A DNA stretch of 64,000 bases, taken from positions 615,001 through 679,000 of the forward strand of contig OZ026551.1 in assembly GCA_964020155.1 (NCBI GenBank), in the 5' to 3' direction. The notes beneath the pieces are model-generated. The model saw only the letters and a program-made list of their open reading frames with translations. It made no database searches and was not told the origin of the DNA. This DNA comes from Chondrilla cf. caribensis. Lineage: Eukaryota > Porifera > Demospongiae > Chondrillida > Chondrillidae. Made by a program: the position numbers and the translations under genes. Below are positions 21,268 through 32,254 of the stretch, piece by piece. The first letter of the stretch is position 1. Every line of letters begins with the position of its first letter.

Positions 21268-22563
21268 ATGGCTTCAAGAGGTACCAGTCCTAGCCTTAAC
21301 ACTCCAGTAGTACCTGCTATTCTAAAGTACTCTTATTGCAGCAAAGAATACCAGTTTATTAGTAATGATAAGAGTTTTGTTGAAAGGTATCTGTGTCCAA
21401 TTTGTCATGAAATACTCTACAGACCAGTTCAAACCAGTTGTGGACACCTGTTTTGTGGGAGATGTTTGAGAAGAGCACGATCGAAGAACTGTCCTTCTTG
21501 TCGAGCAGAGTTTGAAGAAGAACCAAGAAGGGACAAGTTCCATGAAAGGGAGACCAGAAACTTGATAGTTAAATGTCAGAACGGCTACAGAGGGTGTGAG
21601 TGGGAGGGAGAACTAGGTAATGTTGAGTCCCATCAAAATGGTGTCTGTGGATACCAGTTGGTGCAGTGTGGCAACAAGTGTGGAGCAGAGATGGAGAGGA
21701 GAGAGGTTGAGAAGCACAAGAAAGACCACTGTGAACTGAGATTGTACAAGTGTCCTTATTGTCGGTGTTGGGATACATACAAGAAAGTAACAAGTGAACA
21801 CTTCAAAGAATGCCCTTTTTTTCCTCTTGACTGTCCCAACAACTGTGGAAAGAAGGGAATAAGAAGAGTAGACATATCATCTCATCTCGCTCTATGTCCA
21901 GAGGAAGTGCTTCCATGTAGGTACCAGTCCCTCGGGTGTAAGGTTAGGTTACCACGGAAACACATGAAGGACCATCTCAAAGAAAAGGACACACACCTGG
22001 ACATTGCCATGGCAACTACATCAGAACTAGTGACTGAACTAAACAAAGTAAAATCTGAACACAGTGTGAATAAAATGGCTGTCTGTAACTTGGAGAAGCA
22101 GATGAGGGCAGTCCTCAAGAAGACATCCACTCAAGTAGAGCTCCCTCCTCTTGTACCTCCTTCCAAACCTTGGTTGAAGGAAGACCTGTTCCCTCGCTAT
22201 TCTCCTTGTACACTGAGGGTGGGACTAGATAAGAATGGATATGGTGTCAGTCCTCACTTCTTCTCCCATCCTGGAGGGTACAGATTGGAGTTGAGGGCAG
22301 TTAGGAGATTAAGTCAATATGACATTGCTCCAGTCGATCATCCAGACAACTACCCACTAAAATGGCCTATTAAAATCACAGTCGAGTTTGTCTTCTTGAA
22401 TCAGGAGGAGGACAAGGATCATATCCATAGGAAGTGTTCAAGGGAAATCATTTCTCCGAAACACATTGTATGGCCCAACTACTGGTCACTAGAGACACTA
22501 CCACCAGGGTTTATCAAAGACAACAGTCTCCATATTAAAATAACCAGCGTTGATATCCAATAG
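21268..22563 (+). CDS. TRAF-like protein C (RING/zf-TRAF/coiled coil/MATH)
   Basis: Intronless, 431 residues. The start is the ATG in AGAAATGG; the upstream in-frame extension has only GTG codons and is rejected. RING (CPICHEIL, CGHLFCGRC, CPSC), about five CCHC TRAF zinc fingers (about 100-245), coiled coil (about 250-290), linker PPLVPPSKPW, and a MATH domain to the end ([40 protein letters not shown]). Variable loops read RCW in finger 3, RAVRRLSQYDIA in the first MATH loop and HIVWPNYWSLETLP in the second. By family it would trimerise through the coiled coil and bind receptor tails via MATH. The protein is identical to that of the gene at 43179-44474. Confidence 0.92.
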   Translation: MASRGTSPSLNTPVVPAILKYSYCSKEYQFISNDKSFVERYLCPICHEILYRPVQTSCGHLFCGRCLRRARSKNCPSCRAEFEEEPRRDKFHERETRNLIVKCQNGYRGCEWEGELGNVESHQNGVCGYQLVQCGNKCGAEMERREVEKHKKDHCELRLYKCPYCRCWDTYKKVTSEHFKECPFFPLDCPNNCGKKGIRRVDISSHLALCPEEVLPCRYQSLGCKVRLPRKHMKDHLKEKDTHLDIAMATTSELVTELNKVKSEHSVNKMAVCNLEKQMRAVLKKTSTQVELPPLVPPSKPWLKEDLFPRYSPCTLRVGLDKNGYGVSPHFFSHPGGYRLELRAVRRLSQYDIAPVDHPDNYPLKWPIKITVEFVFLNQEEDKDHIHRKCSREIISPKHIVWPNYWSLETLPPGFIKDNSLHIKITSVDIQ

Positions 22564-23350
22564 TGCACGTATATACTATCATGTATGTACAGTTGACTGA
22601 CCATGAGTAGTATATTGTGTGTACTATAATAACACCATTCATATCACAAACTAGTGACAATGTAATACAATAGTTGGACTACATATTACACCAATGTTAC
22701 TGTACTTACTCTTATCACAGGCTGTATATTATATTGGAACAGTATGCTAATGTATCTCATTGTAGCTTGTATGCTTATGGGTACATATACACTATTGGTT
22801 TAAACCTGTATTGTTGACTTTAAATTTAAATTTGTAATAATTGTAGTCTCTGTACAATTATAATTATTGGTACTTAATTTTTTCCATGTATGGGAGAATA
22901 TAGGAGAAATAAAATGCTAAGCACCTTTTTGTATAGCTCATGGGAGAGGGGGCGTGTCAACTTGAACTTTTCACCAGACCTGGTTGAGGACATGAACTAA
23001 CATATCAACCAATTCCCATCACCGTACGTAGCCCGTAACCCTAACTGTATAACCCCAGCTACATTGCTGCTCAGCATTTCCCATAGTAGAAGAGTGGGTG
23101 TGCATGTCAAGCCAATATTTGATCTGGACCTAGCTAAGGTCTGACCCTAATTTCTAAAACATTCCCCATCTCTGTAATAGGCCTGTAACCCTAGCTACGT
23201 ACATTCAGAGGTGGTTAATATATTTGCAATGTATTATGGGAGAGAATGAGGGGGAAATGTTACACACCTCCTGATGTAGCTCATGGCAGAGGAGGCATAG
23301 TGATACACATGTACATACACCACTCTTGAGGTTGTACAGAACCTGCATGT
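22564..23350. other. 3' block and spacer without RPS20 remnant
   Basis: Conserved TRAF 3' block to about 22860, then directly the dispersed spacer repeat (TAGCTCATGGGAGAGGGGGC at 22936). The RPS20-bearing part of the unit is missing here, as it is in the duplicate at 44475-45261. Confidence 0.7.
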
Positions 23351-23736
23351 GGTGACTGTGATGTACATGTTGTAGAGCTGTGATGTACAATGTCATGTTG
23401 TGGAACTGTGATGTACATGATGTAGAGCTGTGATGTACATGTTGTACAGCTGTGATGTACATGTTGTACAGCCGTGATGTACATGTTGTAGTGCTGTGTT
23501 GTACATGCTGTACAGATGTGATGTACATGTTGTACAGCTGTGATGTACATGTTGTACAGCCGTGATGTACATGTTGTACAGCTGTGATGTACATGTTGTA
23601 CAGCCGTGATGTACATGTTGTAGTGCTGTGTTGTACATGCTGTACAGCTGTGATGTACATGTTGTACAGCCGTGATGTACATGTTGTACAGATGTGATGT
23701 ACATGTTGTACAGGTGTGATGTACATGTTGTGGAGT
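23351..23736. repeat. 22-bp minisatellite upstream of TRAF-like D
   Basis: About 17 units of the GATGTACATGTTGTACAGC family, two units longer than the duplicate array at 45262-45603. One internal block carries the variant TGTTGTACATGCTGTACAG twice. Confidence 0.9.
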
Positions 23737-24173
23737 GGTGTACTTCAGGTTGTACAGAACCTTCATGTGGTAACTGTCAAGATGAAATCATTTTATGGAC
23801 AGTCACCACAGCCTCCCAGTGTCCACATGACACACAGTAACTCAAACACACATGACATGTACACCCTCTGCATGTGCTATGGAGCTGGTGGGGACCATTG
23901 AGATGAAATTATCATTTATTGACGCTCACCACAAGACACTAGAGCTGTGTTCATGTGTATCCATACAACTTATAACGACAGTACATGTATGAAGTGGGAA
24001 CTAAAGGTGATGTACAGCTAGAGACCAGGTCACATTTCTGAAAACTGCAGTGTTGTGTCATATCGTAGTATTGGTATGTTTAGTTCAGTCCTAATGATAT
24101 TCATGACTTAAACTAATTATCTTAATATGGAGTGAGGGGGCGTGTCTATGAGCATATAGTCATGCCCACCCAC

Positions 24174-24209
24174 ATGTTCAGAAATGGCCTCAAGAGATAC
24201 CAGACGTAG
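24174..24209 (+). promoter_or_regulatory. conserved overlapping uORF at the TRAF start
   Basis: ATG at 24174, ten bases before the main ATG, in weak context, encodes MFRNGLKRYQT and then stops inside the main coding region in another frame. The same out-of-frame ATG and a stop at the same codon are present at all array copies (for example before 16170, 21268, 27796, 32703, 37763, 50204, 54278, 58360 and 61320) but not at the RIOK1-nested copy. It could permit leaky-scanning control. Confidence 0.55.
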
Positions 24210-25488
24210 CCTTAACACTCCAGTAGTGCCTGTTATCCTAAAGTACTCTTATTGTAGCGAAGAATACCAGTTTATCACCCATGTTGAGAGTTTTGTTGAA
24301 AGGTATCTGTGTCCAATTTGTCAAGAGATACTCTACAAACCAGTTCAAACCAGTTGTGGACACCTGTTTTGTGAGAGGTGTTTGAAGAGAGTACGATTGA
24401 TAAACTGTCCTTCTTGTCGAGAAGAGTTCGTTAGAGAACCGATTGAAGACAAGTTCAATGAAAGGGAGATCAGAAATTTGATACTTAAATGTCAGAACAG
24501 CTCCAGAGGGTGTGAGTGGGAGGGAGAACTAGGTAATGTTGAGTCCCATCAAAATGGTGTGTGTGGATACCAGTTGGTGCAGTGTGGCAACAAGTGTGGA
24601 GCAGAGATTGAGAGGAGAGAGGTTGAGAAGCACAAGAAAGACCACTGTGAACTGAGAATGTACTGGTGTCCTTATTGTCCTATTTTTTCCGATTATAAGG
24701 ATACATACAAGAAAGTAACAAGTGAGCACTTCAAAGCATGTGCTTATTTTCCTCTTGACTGTCCCAACAACTGTGGAAGGAAGGGAATTAGCAGAGGAGG
24801 CATGTCATCTCATCTCGCTTTATGTCCAGAAGAAGTGGTTCCATGTAGGTACAAGTCCCTCGGGTGTAAGGTGAGGTTACCACGGAAACAGATGGGGGAC
24901 CATCTCAAAGACAAGGATACACACCTGGACATTGCCATGGCAACTACATCGGAACTAGTGAATAGGTTAAATAAAGTAGAATCTGAACACAGTGTGAGCA
25001 TCAGCAACTTGGAGAAGCAGGTTGATGCTCTCCTCAAGAAGACATCCACTGAAGTAGACCTCCCTCCTCCTGTACCTCCTTCCAAACCTTGGTTGAAGGA
25101 AGACCTGTTCCCTCGCTATCCTCCTTGTATATTGAGGGTGGAACTAGACAAGGACAGACGTGGTAGTGTTACTCCTCAATTCTTCTCCCATCCTGGAGGG
25201 TACAGACTGAAGTTGTGGGTAGGTAACTGTATAGATTATTCTGTCATTGATCCAGTTGATCATCCAGACAACTACCCATTAAAATGGCCTATTGAAATCA
25301 CAGTCAACTATGTCATCTTGAATCCGGAGGAGGACAAGGATCATGACCATAGGAAGTGTACAAGGGAAATCACTTCTCCAAAAGACACTGAGCCCATCTA
25401 TGATTATGACCTGTATGGGGATCTACCACCATGGTATATTGAAGACGACAGTCTCTATATCAAAATAACCAGCATTGATGTGCAATAG
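24184..25488 (+). CDS. TRAF-like protein D (RING/zf-TRAF/coiled coil/MATH)
   Basis: Intronless, 434 residues. RING ligands C43, C46, C58, H60, C63, C66, C75, C78. Zinc-finger cysteines and histidines run from C103/C110/H122/C127 through C134/C138/H150/C155, C162/C165/H182/C186 and C193/C197/H210/C214 to C221/C228/H240. Coiled coil about 250-290, proline linker 293-303, MATH 305-434. Finger 3 has an expanded loop (CPYC then PIFSDYK before DTYKK). The MATH loops are WVGNCIDYSVID and DTEPIYDYDLYGDLP, notably acidic and Tyr-rich. Protein identical to that of the gene at 46051-47355. Probable cytoplasmic receptor-proximal adaptor/E3 by family. Confidence 0.92.
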   Translation: MASRDTRRSLNTPVVPVILKYSYCSEEYQFITHVESFVERYLCPICQEILYKPVQTSCGHLFCERCLKRVRLINCPSCREEFVREPIEDKFNEREIRNLILKCQNSSRGCEWEGELGNVESHQNGVCGYQLVQCGNKCGAEIERREVEKHKKDHCELRMYWCPYCPIFSDYKDTYKKVTSEHFKACAYFPLDCPNNCGRKGISRGGMSSHLALCPEEVVPCRYKSLGCKVRLPRKQMGDHLKDKDTHLDIAMATTSELVNRLNKVESEHSVSISNLEKQVDALLKKTSTEVDLPPPVPPSKPWLKEDLFPRYPPCILRVELDKDRRGSVTPQFFSHPGGYRLKLWVGNCIDYSVIDPVDHPDNYPLKWPIEITVNYVILNPEEDKDHDHRKCTREITSPKDTEPIYDYDLYGDLPPWYIEDDSLYIKITSIDVQ

Positions 25489-26209
25489 TGTACGTATACA
25501 CTATCATGTATGTACAGTTGACTGACCATGAGTAGTATATTGTGTGTACTATAATAACACCATGCATATGTGTACGTACACTATTGATTTAAACCTGTAT
25601 TGTTGACTTTTGTAATAATTGCGGTTTCTGTACAATTATAATTATTGATATTATTATCTTTCTCACACAAATGAATTCCAAGCATGAGTAATACATGTGA
25701 GGTAGTGTAACATGTCCATAATCCACTGAATTACAATTTTACATAATATACTGAGGATGCATGCGGTCATTATACACGACATACACATACATATTATACT
25801 ATATATTATGTACACACAATTGCATAATATGCATACTTATGTACATAATTCGTATAATATATATAAACATATAATATAAATTATACATTTTCAATTGTCA
25901 GTGAATCATTGTTATATAGAGCTAGTATATAGTATTGTACATCAATATATGTGTAGAGCTGTACTGTACGTACATGTACGGAATGAAACACACCACACCA
26001 CATTGGCAGTGATGCTGTTACAACCTACACTGAACTATGGTCATGTAACATTGGTACACGTACACCAATGTTGGCTGGATAATTCTATGGTAACATTGCT
26101 CCCTTGTGGGAGTTTTGGTGAACATTCTACAATTTATTCATCACAGCATTCCCCAAATTGAACACATTACATATTGGCTATCAATCACATGCTAATCATG
26201 TGACAATGT
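25489..26209. other. shortened 3' block and AT-rich spacer
   Basis: The 3' block jumps from ACACCATGCATAT straight to GTGTACGTACAC, deleting about 180 bp kept in the other copies; the deletion joins two CATAT-containing sites. No gene follows before the RPS20 fragment. Confidence 0.65.
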
Positions 26210-26270
26210 TTACACATCAGCAATGGTGACTTCCATGCACCTCCACACCGGGTTCGATGCTGATGGATGT
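26210..26270 (-). pseudogene. RPS20: RPS20 last-exon fragment with 4-bp insertion
   Basis: Matches the TSISIEPGVEVEVTIAD exon on the minus strand, but TGCA is inserted (CTTCCATGCACCTCC), which shifts the frame. No exon 3 accompanies it. Confidence 0.85.
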
Positions 26271-27102
26271 CTGAATCAATTAATTAAGGATGTAAACAAA
26301 AGCAAACAAGTAAACATCAACAAATTCATACTCAACAAGAGATGTACATATTATCAGCTAGTGAGCTGTATTTGATCGATGTATGTTGCAATACAGTCCA
26401 CAATGAGTGGTGGAAGCAGTGTAGTGTTGCTTTGTATTTTTTAATGTATAAGAGAGTATGGGAGAAATATGCTAAGCACCTTTTTGTATAGCTCATTGGA
26501 GAGGTGTCAACTTGATATTTTCACCAGACCTAGCTGGGGACATGAACTAACTTATGAAAGAATTTTCATCTTCATATGTGGTCCGTTTATAACTCTAGCT
26601 ACGTTCCGAGGTACTTAAATGTATGGCAGAGTATAGGAGAAAATATGCAAAGCATCTTTTTGTATAGCTCTTGGGAGAGGGACTGTGTCTGCTTGGTATT
26701 TTACCAGACCTAGCTGAGGATGTGGACTAACATATGAAGCAACTCCAATCTCTGTACATGGTGCGTTAGCCCAGCTGCATTTGGAGGTGCTTACTATTTC
26801 CAATGTATGTAAGAGAATAAGGAGGAAATGTTAAGCACCATTTGACATAGCTCATGGTAGAGGGGGTGTGTCAAGCCAATATTTGATCTGGATCTATGTA
26901 GCTTAGGTCTAACACTAATTTCTAAACTATTCCCTTTAACCCCAGCTATGTACATTCAGATTTGCATGAAATGTTTGCAAAGTACTACGGTGGAGAATGA
27001 AGGGGAAATGTTACACACCTCCTGGTGTAGCTCATTGCAGAGGGAGCATAGTAATACACATGTGCATACACCACTCTTGAGGTTGTACAGAACTAGCATG
27101 TG
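26271..27102. other. array spacer
   Basis: Dispersed ~200-bp spacer repeats (around 26440-26820) and no gene. The near-identity with the right duplicate falls off from about 26723. Confidence 0.65.
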
Positions 27103-27350
27103 GTGACTGTGATGTACATGTTGTACAACCGTGATGTACATGTTGTAGAGCTGTGATGTACATATTGTACAGATATGATGTACATGTTGTACAGCTGTGA
27201 TATACAAGTTGTATACAGCTGTGATGTTGTAGAGCTGTAATGTACATGTTGTACAGCTGTGATGCACAAGTTGTACAGCCGTGATGTACATGTTGTACAG
27301 GTGTGATGTACATGTTGTACAGCCGTGATGTACATGTTGTAGAGTGATGT
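27103..27350. repeat. 22-bp minisatellite upstream of TRAF-like E
   Basis: About 11 units of the GATGTACATGTTGTACAGC family, with one shortened unit near 27225. Confidence 0.9.
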
Positions 27351-27795
27351 ACTTGAGGTTGTACAGAACATGCATGTGGTGACTGTCAAGATGAAATCAT
27401 TTTTATGGACGGTCACCACAGCCTCCCAGTGTCCACATGACACACAGTAACTCAAATACACATGACATGTACACCCTCTGCATGTGCTATGGAGCTGGTG
27501 GGGACCATTGAGATGAAATTATCATTTATTGACGCTCACCACAAGACACTAGAGCTGTGTTCATGTGTATCCATACAACTTATAATGACAGGTACATGTA
27601 TGAAGTGGGGAACTAAAGGGGATGTACAGCTAGAGACCAGGTCACATTTCTGAAAACTGTAGTGTTGTGTCATATAGTATTATTGGGGTGTTTAGTTCAG
27701 TCCTAATGATATTCATGACTTAACCTAATTATCTTAATATGGAATGAGGGGGTGTGTCTGTGAGCATATTGACACACCCACCCACATGTTCAGAA

Positions 27796-29100
27796 ATGGC
27801 CTCCAGAGATACCAGACGTAGCCTTAACACTCCAGTAGTGCCTGTTATTCTAAAGTACTCTTATTGCAGCAAAGAATACCAGTTTATCACTCATGTTAAG
27901 AGTTTAGTGGAAAGGTATCTGTGTTCAATTTGTCAAGAGATACTTTGTGAACCAGTTCAAACCAGTTGTGGACACCTGTTTTGTGGGAGGTGTTTGAAGA
28001 GAGTGCGATCAAAGAACTGTCCTTCTTGTCGAGCAAAGTTTGAAGAAGAACCAAGAAGAGACAAGTTCCATGAAAGGGAGATCAGAAACTTGATAGTTAA
28101 ATGTCAGAACAGCTCCAGAGGGTGTGAGTGGGAGGGAGAACTAGGTAATGTTGAGTCCCATCAAAATGGTGTCTGTGGATACCAGTTGGTGCAGTGTGGC
28201 AACAAGTGTGGAGCAGAGATCGAAAGGAGAGAGGTTGAGAAGCATGAGGAGGACCACTGTGAACTGAGAATGTATGAGTGTCCTTATTGTCGGCCGTATG
28301 GGGGATCATATAAGGATAAGGATACATACAAGAAAGTAACAAGTGAACACTTCAAAAAGTGCTTTTATTTTCCTCTTGACTGTCCCAACAACTGTGGAGA
28401 GAAGGAAATAATCAGATTATACATGTCATCTCATCTTTGTGCATGTCCAGAAGAAGTGGTTCCATGTAGGTACCAGTCCCTTGGGTGTAAGGTGAGGTTA
28501 CCACGGAAACACATGGAGGACCATCTCAAAGACAAGGACACACACCTGGACATTGCCATGGCAACTACATCAGAATTAGTGGCTAAACTAAACGAAGTAG
28601 AATCTGAACACAGTGAGGCGATAAGCACCTTACAGAAGCAGATGAGGGCAGTCCTCGAGAAGACATCCACTAAAGTACTGCTCCCTCCTCCTGTACCTCC
28701 TTCCAAACCTTGGTTGAAGGAAGACCTGTTCGTTCGCTATCCTCCTTGTACACTGAGAGTGGAAGGAGAGGAGGGCAGATTTTCTGATAGTCTTCACTTT
28801 TTCTCCCATCCTGGAGGGTACAGACTGGTGTTACGGACATTTACACAAATAGGTAAAATTCACATTGTTCCAGTCGATCATCCAGACAACTACTCACTAA
28901 AATGGCCTATCGAAATGACTATCAACCTTCTCGTCTTAAATCAGGAGGAGGACAAGGGTCATTACCGTGGGAAGGATTCAAGAGAAATCACTGATCCAAG
29001 AGACAGAGGCTCGAAGATATTCTATCGTTTTACACCATTACCAGGATTTATCAAAGACAACACTCTCTTTATTAAAATAACCAGAGTTGATGTCCAATAG
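27796..29100 (+). CDS. TRAF-like protein E (RING/zf-TRAF/coiled coil/MATH)
   Basis: Intronless, 434 residues, start at the ATG of AGAAATGG. RING with CSIC in place of CPIC but all eight ligands present. Five TRAF zinc fingers; finger 3 carries the longest loop of the array (CPYC, RPYGGSYKDK, DTYKK). The coiled-coil region includes STLQKQMRAVLEKTST. In MATH the first variable loop is RTFTQIGKIHIV and the second is DRGSKIFYRFTPLPG; the strand before them reads VEGEEGRFSDSLHFF where other copies have VELDKDxxGVSPHFF. Family role as adaptor/E3 is inferred. Confidence 0.92.
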   Translation: MASRDTRRSLNTPVVPVILKYSYCSKEYQFITHVKSLVERYLCSICQEILCEPVQTSCGHLFCGRCLKRVRSKNCPSCRAKFEEEPRRDKFHEREIRNLIVKCQNSSRGCEWEGELGNVESHQNGVCGYQLVQCGNKCGAEIERREVEKHEEDHCELRMYECPYCRPYGGSYKDKDTYKKVTSEHFKKCFYFPLDCPNNCGEKEIIRLYMSSHLCACPEEVVPCRYQSLGCKVRLPRKHMEDHLKDKDTHLDIAMATTSELVAKLNEVESEHSEAISTLQKQMRAVLEKTSTKVLLPPPVPPSKPWLKEDLFVRYPPCTLRVEGEEGRFSDSLHFFSHPGGYRLVLRTFTQIGKIHIVPVDHPDNYSLKWPIEMTINLLVLNQEEDKGHYRGKDSREITDPRDRGSKIFYRFTPLPGFIKDNTLFIKITRVDVQ

Positions 29101-29409
29101 TGCACGTATACACTATCATGTATGTACAGTTGACTGACCATGAGTATAGTATATTGTGTGTACTATAATAACACCATGCATATCACAAACTAGTGACAAT
29201 GTAATACAATAGTTGGACTACATATTACACCAATGTTACTGTACTTACTCTTATCACAGGATGTATATTATATTGGAACATTATGCTAATGTATCTCATT
29301 ATAACATGTAGTTAGTATGCATATGTGTACGTACACTATTGATTTAAACCTGTATTGTTGACTTTTGTAATAATTACAGTCTCTGTACATAATTATTGCT
29401 ATTTTTGTA

Positions 29410-29860
29410 TGGTTGTGGTTAACATCAAAGGAAAAAGTGTGCATTGTTTTTTTTTGTAATTGCACACTTTTTATCCTTTTCAACTACAAGTGTGCTCGAT
29501 TAGTAATTGTCAGCTTTATGTGCCCATGCTATCATAACAATCTGAATCATTGTAACATTTGTGTTTATTCTGAAGGAGATGAATCTCTGGATTGGCGAAA
29601 AAATTAACAGACTTGCTCGGTTTCATGGTTCTGATGCACCGCTGAATTGCTATTAAAAGAACATGAAGGGTTTTCGGAGATTAAGTCGTCGCGCCATCTT
29701 ATTCCCTTGCCTCCGTCACAAATGAACCAAGCCAATACACAAAAGTGGCTTCATTTTCAGTCATTAGCTATAGCACGTTTTCAGGGCACTTCGCTTGAGG
29801 CTTGTGTTTATTCCATTCTTCAACCCATGCAGTGAAGGTTTTGAGACCATACAATGTAGA
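29410..29860. other. unique insert behind TRAF-like E
   Basis: Sequence absent from the other 3' regions. It starts near a small hairpin (AAAAAGTGTGCA at 29431-29442 pairing with TGCACACTTTTT at 29460-29471) and carries a 62-codon open frame at 29647-29835 (MNQANTQKWLHFQSLAIARF within it) that is not recognised. After about 29850 the sequence resumes the array pattern (TAGTGTAACATGTCTATAAT). A transposon or captured fragment is possible. Confidence 0.45.
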
Positions 29861-30169
29861 TAGTGTAACATGTCTATAATCCACTGATAAACAACTACAA
29901 TTTTACATAATATACTGAGGCTGCATTGTGTCATTATACACAACATGCACATACATATTTAATACTATTATATCATACATACACAACTACATAATATATG
30001 TATATACTATGTATTGTTACATAGAGCTTATATAATGTTTTCATAATATGATTGTAGTGCACATTAATATACAGGTAGTAGAGCTGTGATGTACATGTAT
30101 GGCAGGAGACACATCACAGGACATTCTACAACACATCCGTCCAGGAGGTATAGATACAACCTAGTAGAG

Positions 30170-30200
30170 GAGGACCTACATAGGATCAACTGGTCCAGCT
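30170..30200. other. empty insertion site of the CTGTATAG MITE
   Basis: Here the unit reads CCTACATAGGATCAACTGG without interruption. In the homologous places at 35912, 40348 and 52067 an inverted-repeat element of about 170-190 bp sits at this TA. Confidence 0.75.
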
Positions 30201-30465
30201 GAATGTCCTCAGAATAGACAGTGATGGTGTTACTGTACACACTGTTACAACCTGCTGTAAACTATCGTCATGTAACATGGCTACCTGTACACCAATGTTG
30301 GCTGGATTATTCTATCCTAACATTGCTCTGTTGGGGGAATTTTGTAGAAATCTGACAATTTATCCATCACAGCATTCTGAATTTACGTGTATTCAACACA
30401 ATCATTCCCCAATTCAAATACATTACAAATTGGCCATCAATCACATGCGAATCATGTGACAATGT

Positions 30466-31045
30466 TTACGCATCAGCAATGGTGACTTCCACCTCCATAC
30501 CAGGTTTAATGCTGATGGATGCCTGAAATAAATTAAGGATGTAAACAAAAGCAAACAATTAAACGTCAATGAATTCACACTCAACAGGAGATGTATACAT
30601 ATCAGCTGGTGAACCGTACTCGGTTGATGTATCATTATCGACACTATCCCACGACGACAACACACTAAAGTGTACTGTACAACACATGTATGCACACTCT
30701 ACAGCACTGTACTGTACAACAAAGTACTGTACAACAGTCTACTGTGTAAACGTGTACTGTACAATACTATACTGTGTTCTGTACTGTACAAATGCACACA
30801 CTTCACAACAATGTATTGTAGTCCGCAGCACACACAAGAGGATACAATCTTCTTGACGGTCTCGGCCGGGCTGTGCAGGTCAATCACCCTCTTGTGGATC
30901 CTCATCTCGAAGCGGTCCCAAGTCTTGGATCCCTCACCGCAGGGGGTCTTCCTCATGGTGATCTTCAGGATCTTTGTTGGCATTCTGATTGGTCCCTTCA
31001 CTCGGAGGTGCTCCTCTTTGGCACTTCGGATCAGGTCAGCACAGA
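30466..31045 (-). pseudogene. RPS20: RPS20 exons 3 and 4, N-terminal exons absent
   Basis: Exon 3 (31045-30846) is intact and encodes the same 66 residues as the copy at 19468-19269, with only about three base differences. Exon 4 (30522-30466) reads ASISIKPGMEVEVTIADA and a stop: Thr to Ala, Glu to Lys and Val to Met against the consensus. No exon for the RPS20 N-terminus was found up to the next TRAF gene. Confidence 0.8.
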
Positions 31046-32115
31046 CTAATTGAGAGAAAATGACGAAAAGTGAATGTGTCAGCAAAAAACTGCTCGTACT
31101 TGAAAAGATGTTGTTACTGTGTATGTATATCAATACAATAACATAATATTCCCATTCCAATTTGCTACAAGTGAGCATTTTCTCATTCCCATTTGGTACA
31201 AACTTGACAAAATTGTCCCATTTTCTATAAACACCAGAACAAATTCCCTTTTTCCATTCAATACAAACTAAAAGTAAGTCCCCATTCCAACTTTACACAA
31301 GTTAATAATGTCCCCACTTCAATTTGCTATAAACACCAGAATAAGTTCCTGTTAACCATTTAGTGCAAACAGCTGTAAATGAGTGTCTTACATGAGGAGT
31401 ATCCCGTCATCAGCACTCCGTATGTGGCCCATAACCATAGCTACATTTGGAGGTGCTTAACATTTTTAATGTATGGGAGAGTATAGGAGAGAAAACGTTA
31501 AGCACCTTTTTGAATAGCTCATGGGGGAGGGAGCGTGTCAACTTGATATTTTAGACAGAAATAGTTGAGAACATGAGCTAACATATAAAACATTTCCCAT
31601 CTCCGCATGTGGCCTGTAACCATAGTTACATTTGGAGGTGCTTAATACTTTTCCATGTATGGGAGAATATAGGATAGAAAATACTAAGCACCTTTTTGTA
31701 TAGCTCATGGAAGAGGGGGCGTGTCAACTCAAACTTTTCACCAGACCTGGCTGAGGACATGAACTAACATATGAAACAACTCTGATCTCCGTACATGGCC
31801 CGTAACCCTAACCGTAACCCCAGCTACATTGGTGCTCAGTATTTCCCATAGTATAGTGGGTGTGTCAAACCACTATTTGATCTGTATCTAGCTTAGGTCT
31901 GATACTAATTTCTAAAACATCCCCCATCGCTGTAATAGGCCTGTAACCCCAGCTATGTACATTCAGAGGTGGTTAATATAATATTTGCAATGTATTATGG
32001 GAGAGAATGAGGGGGAAATGTTACACACCTCCTGGTGTAGCTCATGGCAGAGGGGGTATAGTAATACACATGTACATACATGCACCACTCTTGAGGTTGT
32101 ACAGAACCTACATGT
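31046..32115. other. array spacer with dispersed repeats
   Basis: Two or three diverged copies of the TAGCTCATGGGGGAGG spacer repeat (near 31510 and 31700) and no gene. Confidence 0.65.
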
Positions 32116-32254
32116 GGTGACTGTAATGTTCATGTTGTACAGCCGTGATGTACATGTTGTACAGATGTGATGTACATGTTGTACAGATGTGATGTACATG
32201 TTGTACAGCTGTGATGTACATGTTGTACAGATGTGATGTACATGTTGTAGAGTG
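32116..32254. repeat. 22-bp minisatellite upstream of TRAF-like F
   Basis: About six units of the GATGTACATGTTGTACAGC family, among the shortest of these arrays. Confidence 0.9.

Larger units (their letters stand above)
19457..26722. repeat. segmental duplication, left copy (~7.27 kb)
   Basis: Nearly base-identical to 41368-48589, and contains TRAF-like genes C and D. The offset is 21911 up to the minisatellite at 23351 and 21867 after it; the 44-bp difference equals two 22-bp units. The left breakpoint falls inside RPS20 exon 3. Right of 26722 the similarity continues at lower identity. Confidence 0.9.

Noticed and set aside
23205..23766. Long minus-strand frames of the MYITAVQHVHHGCTTC type (also at 20373-20779, 27032-27461, 42284-42690, 45116-45633, 48823-49348, 60484-60899)
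   Set aside because: They are translations of the 22-bp minisatellite, open in all three frames because 66 bp are three units without stops; no gene features.
28097..28342. Antisense frame of about 75-81 codons conserved opposite every TRAF-like gene
   Set aside because: Follows from nucleotide identity of the zinc-finger core; no independent evidence of expression.
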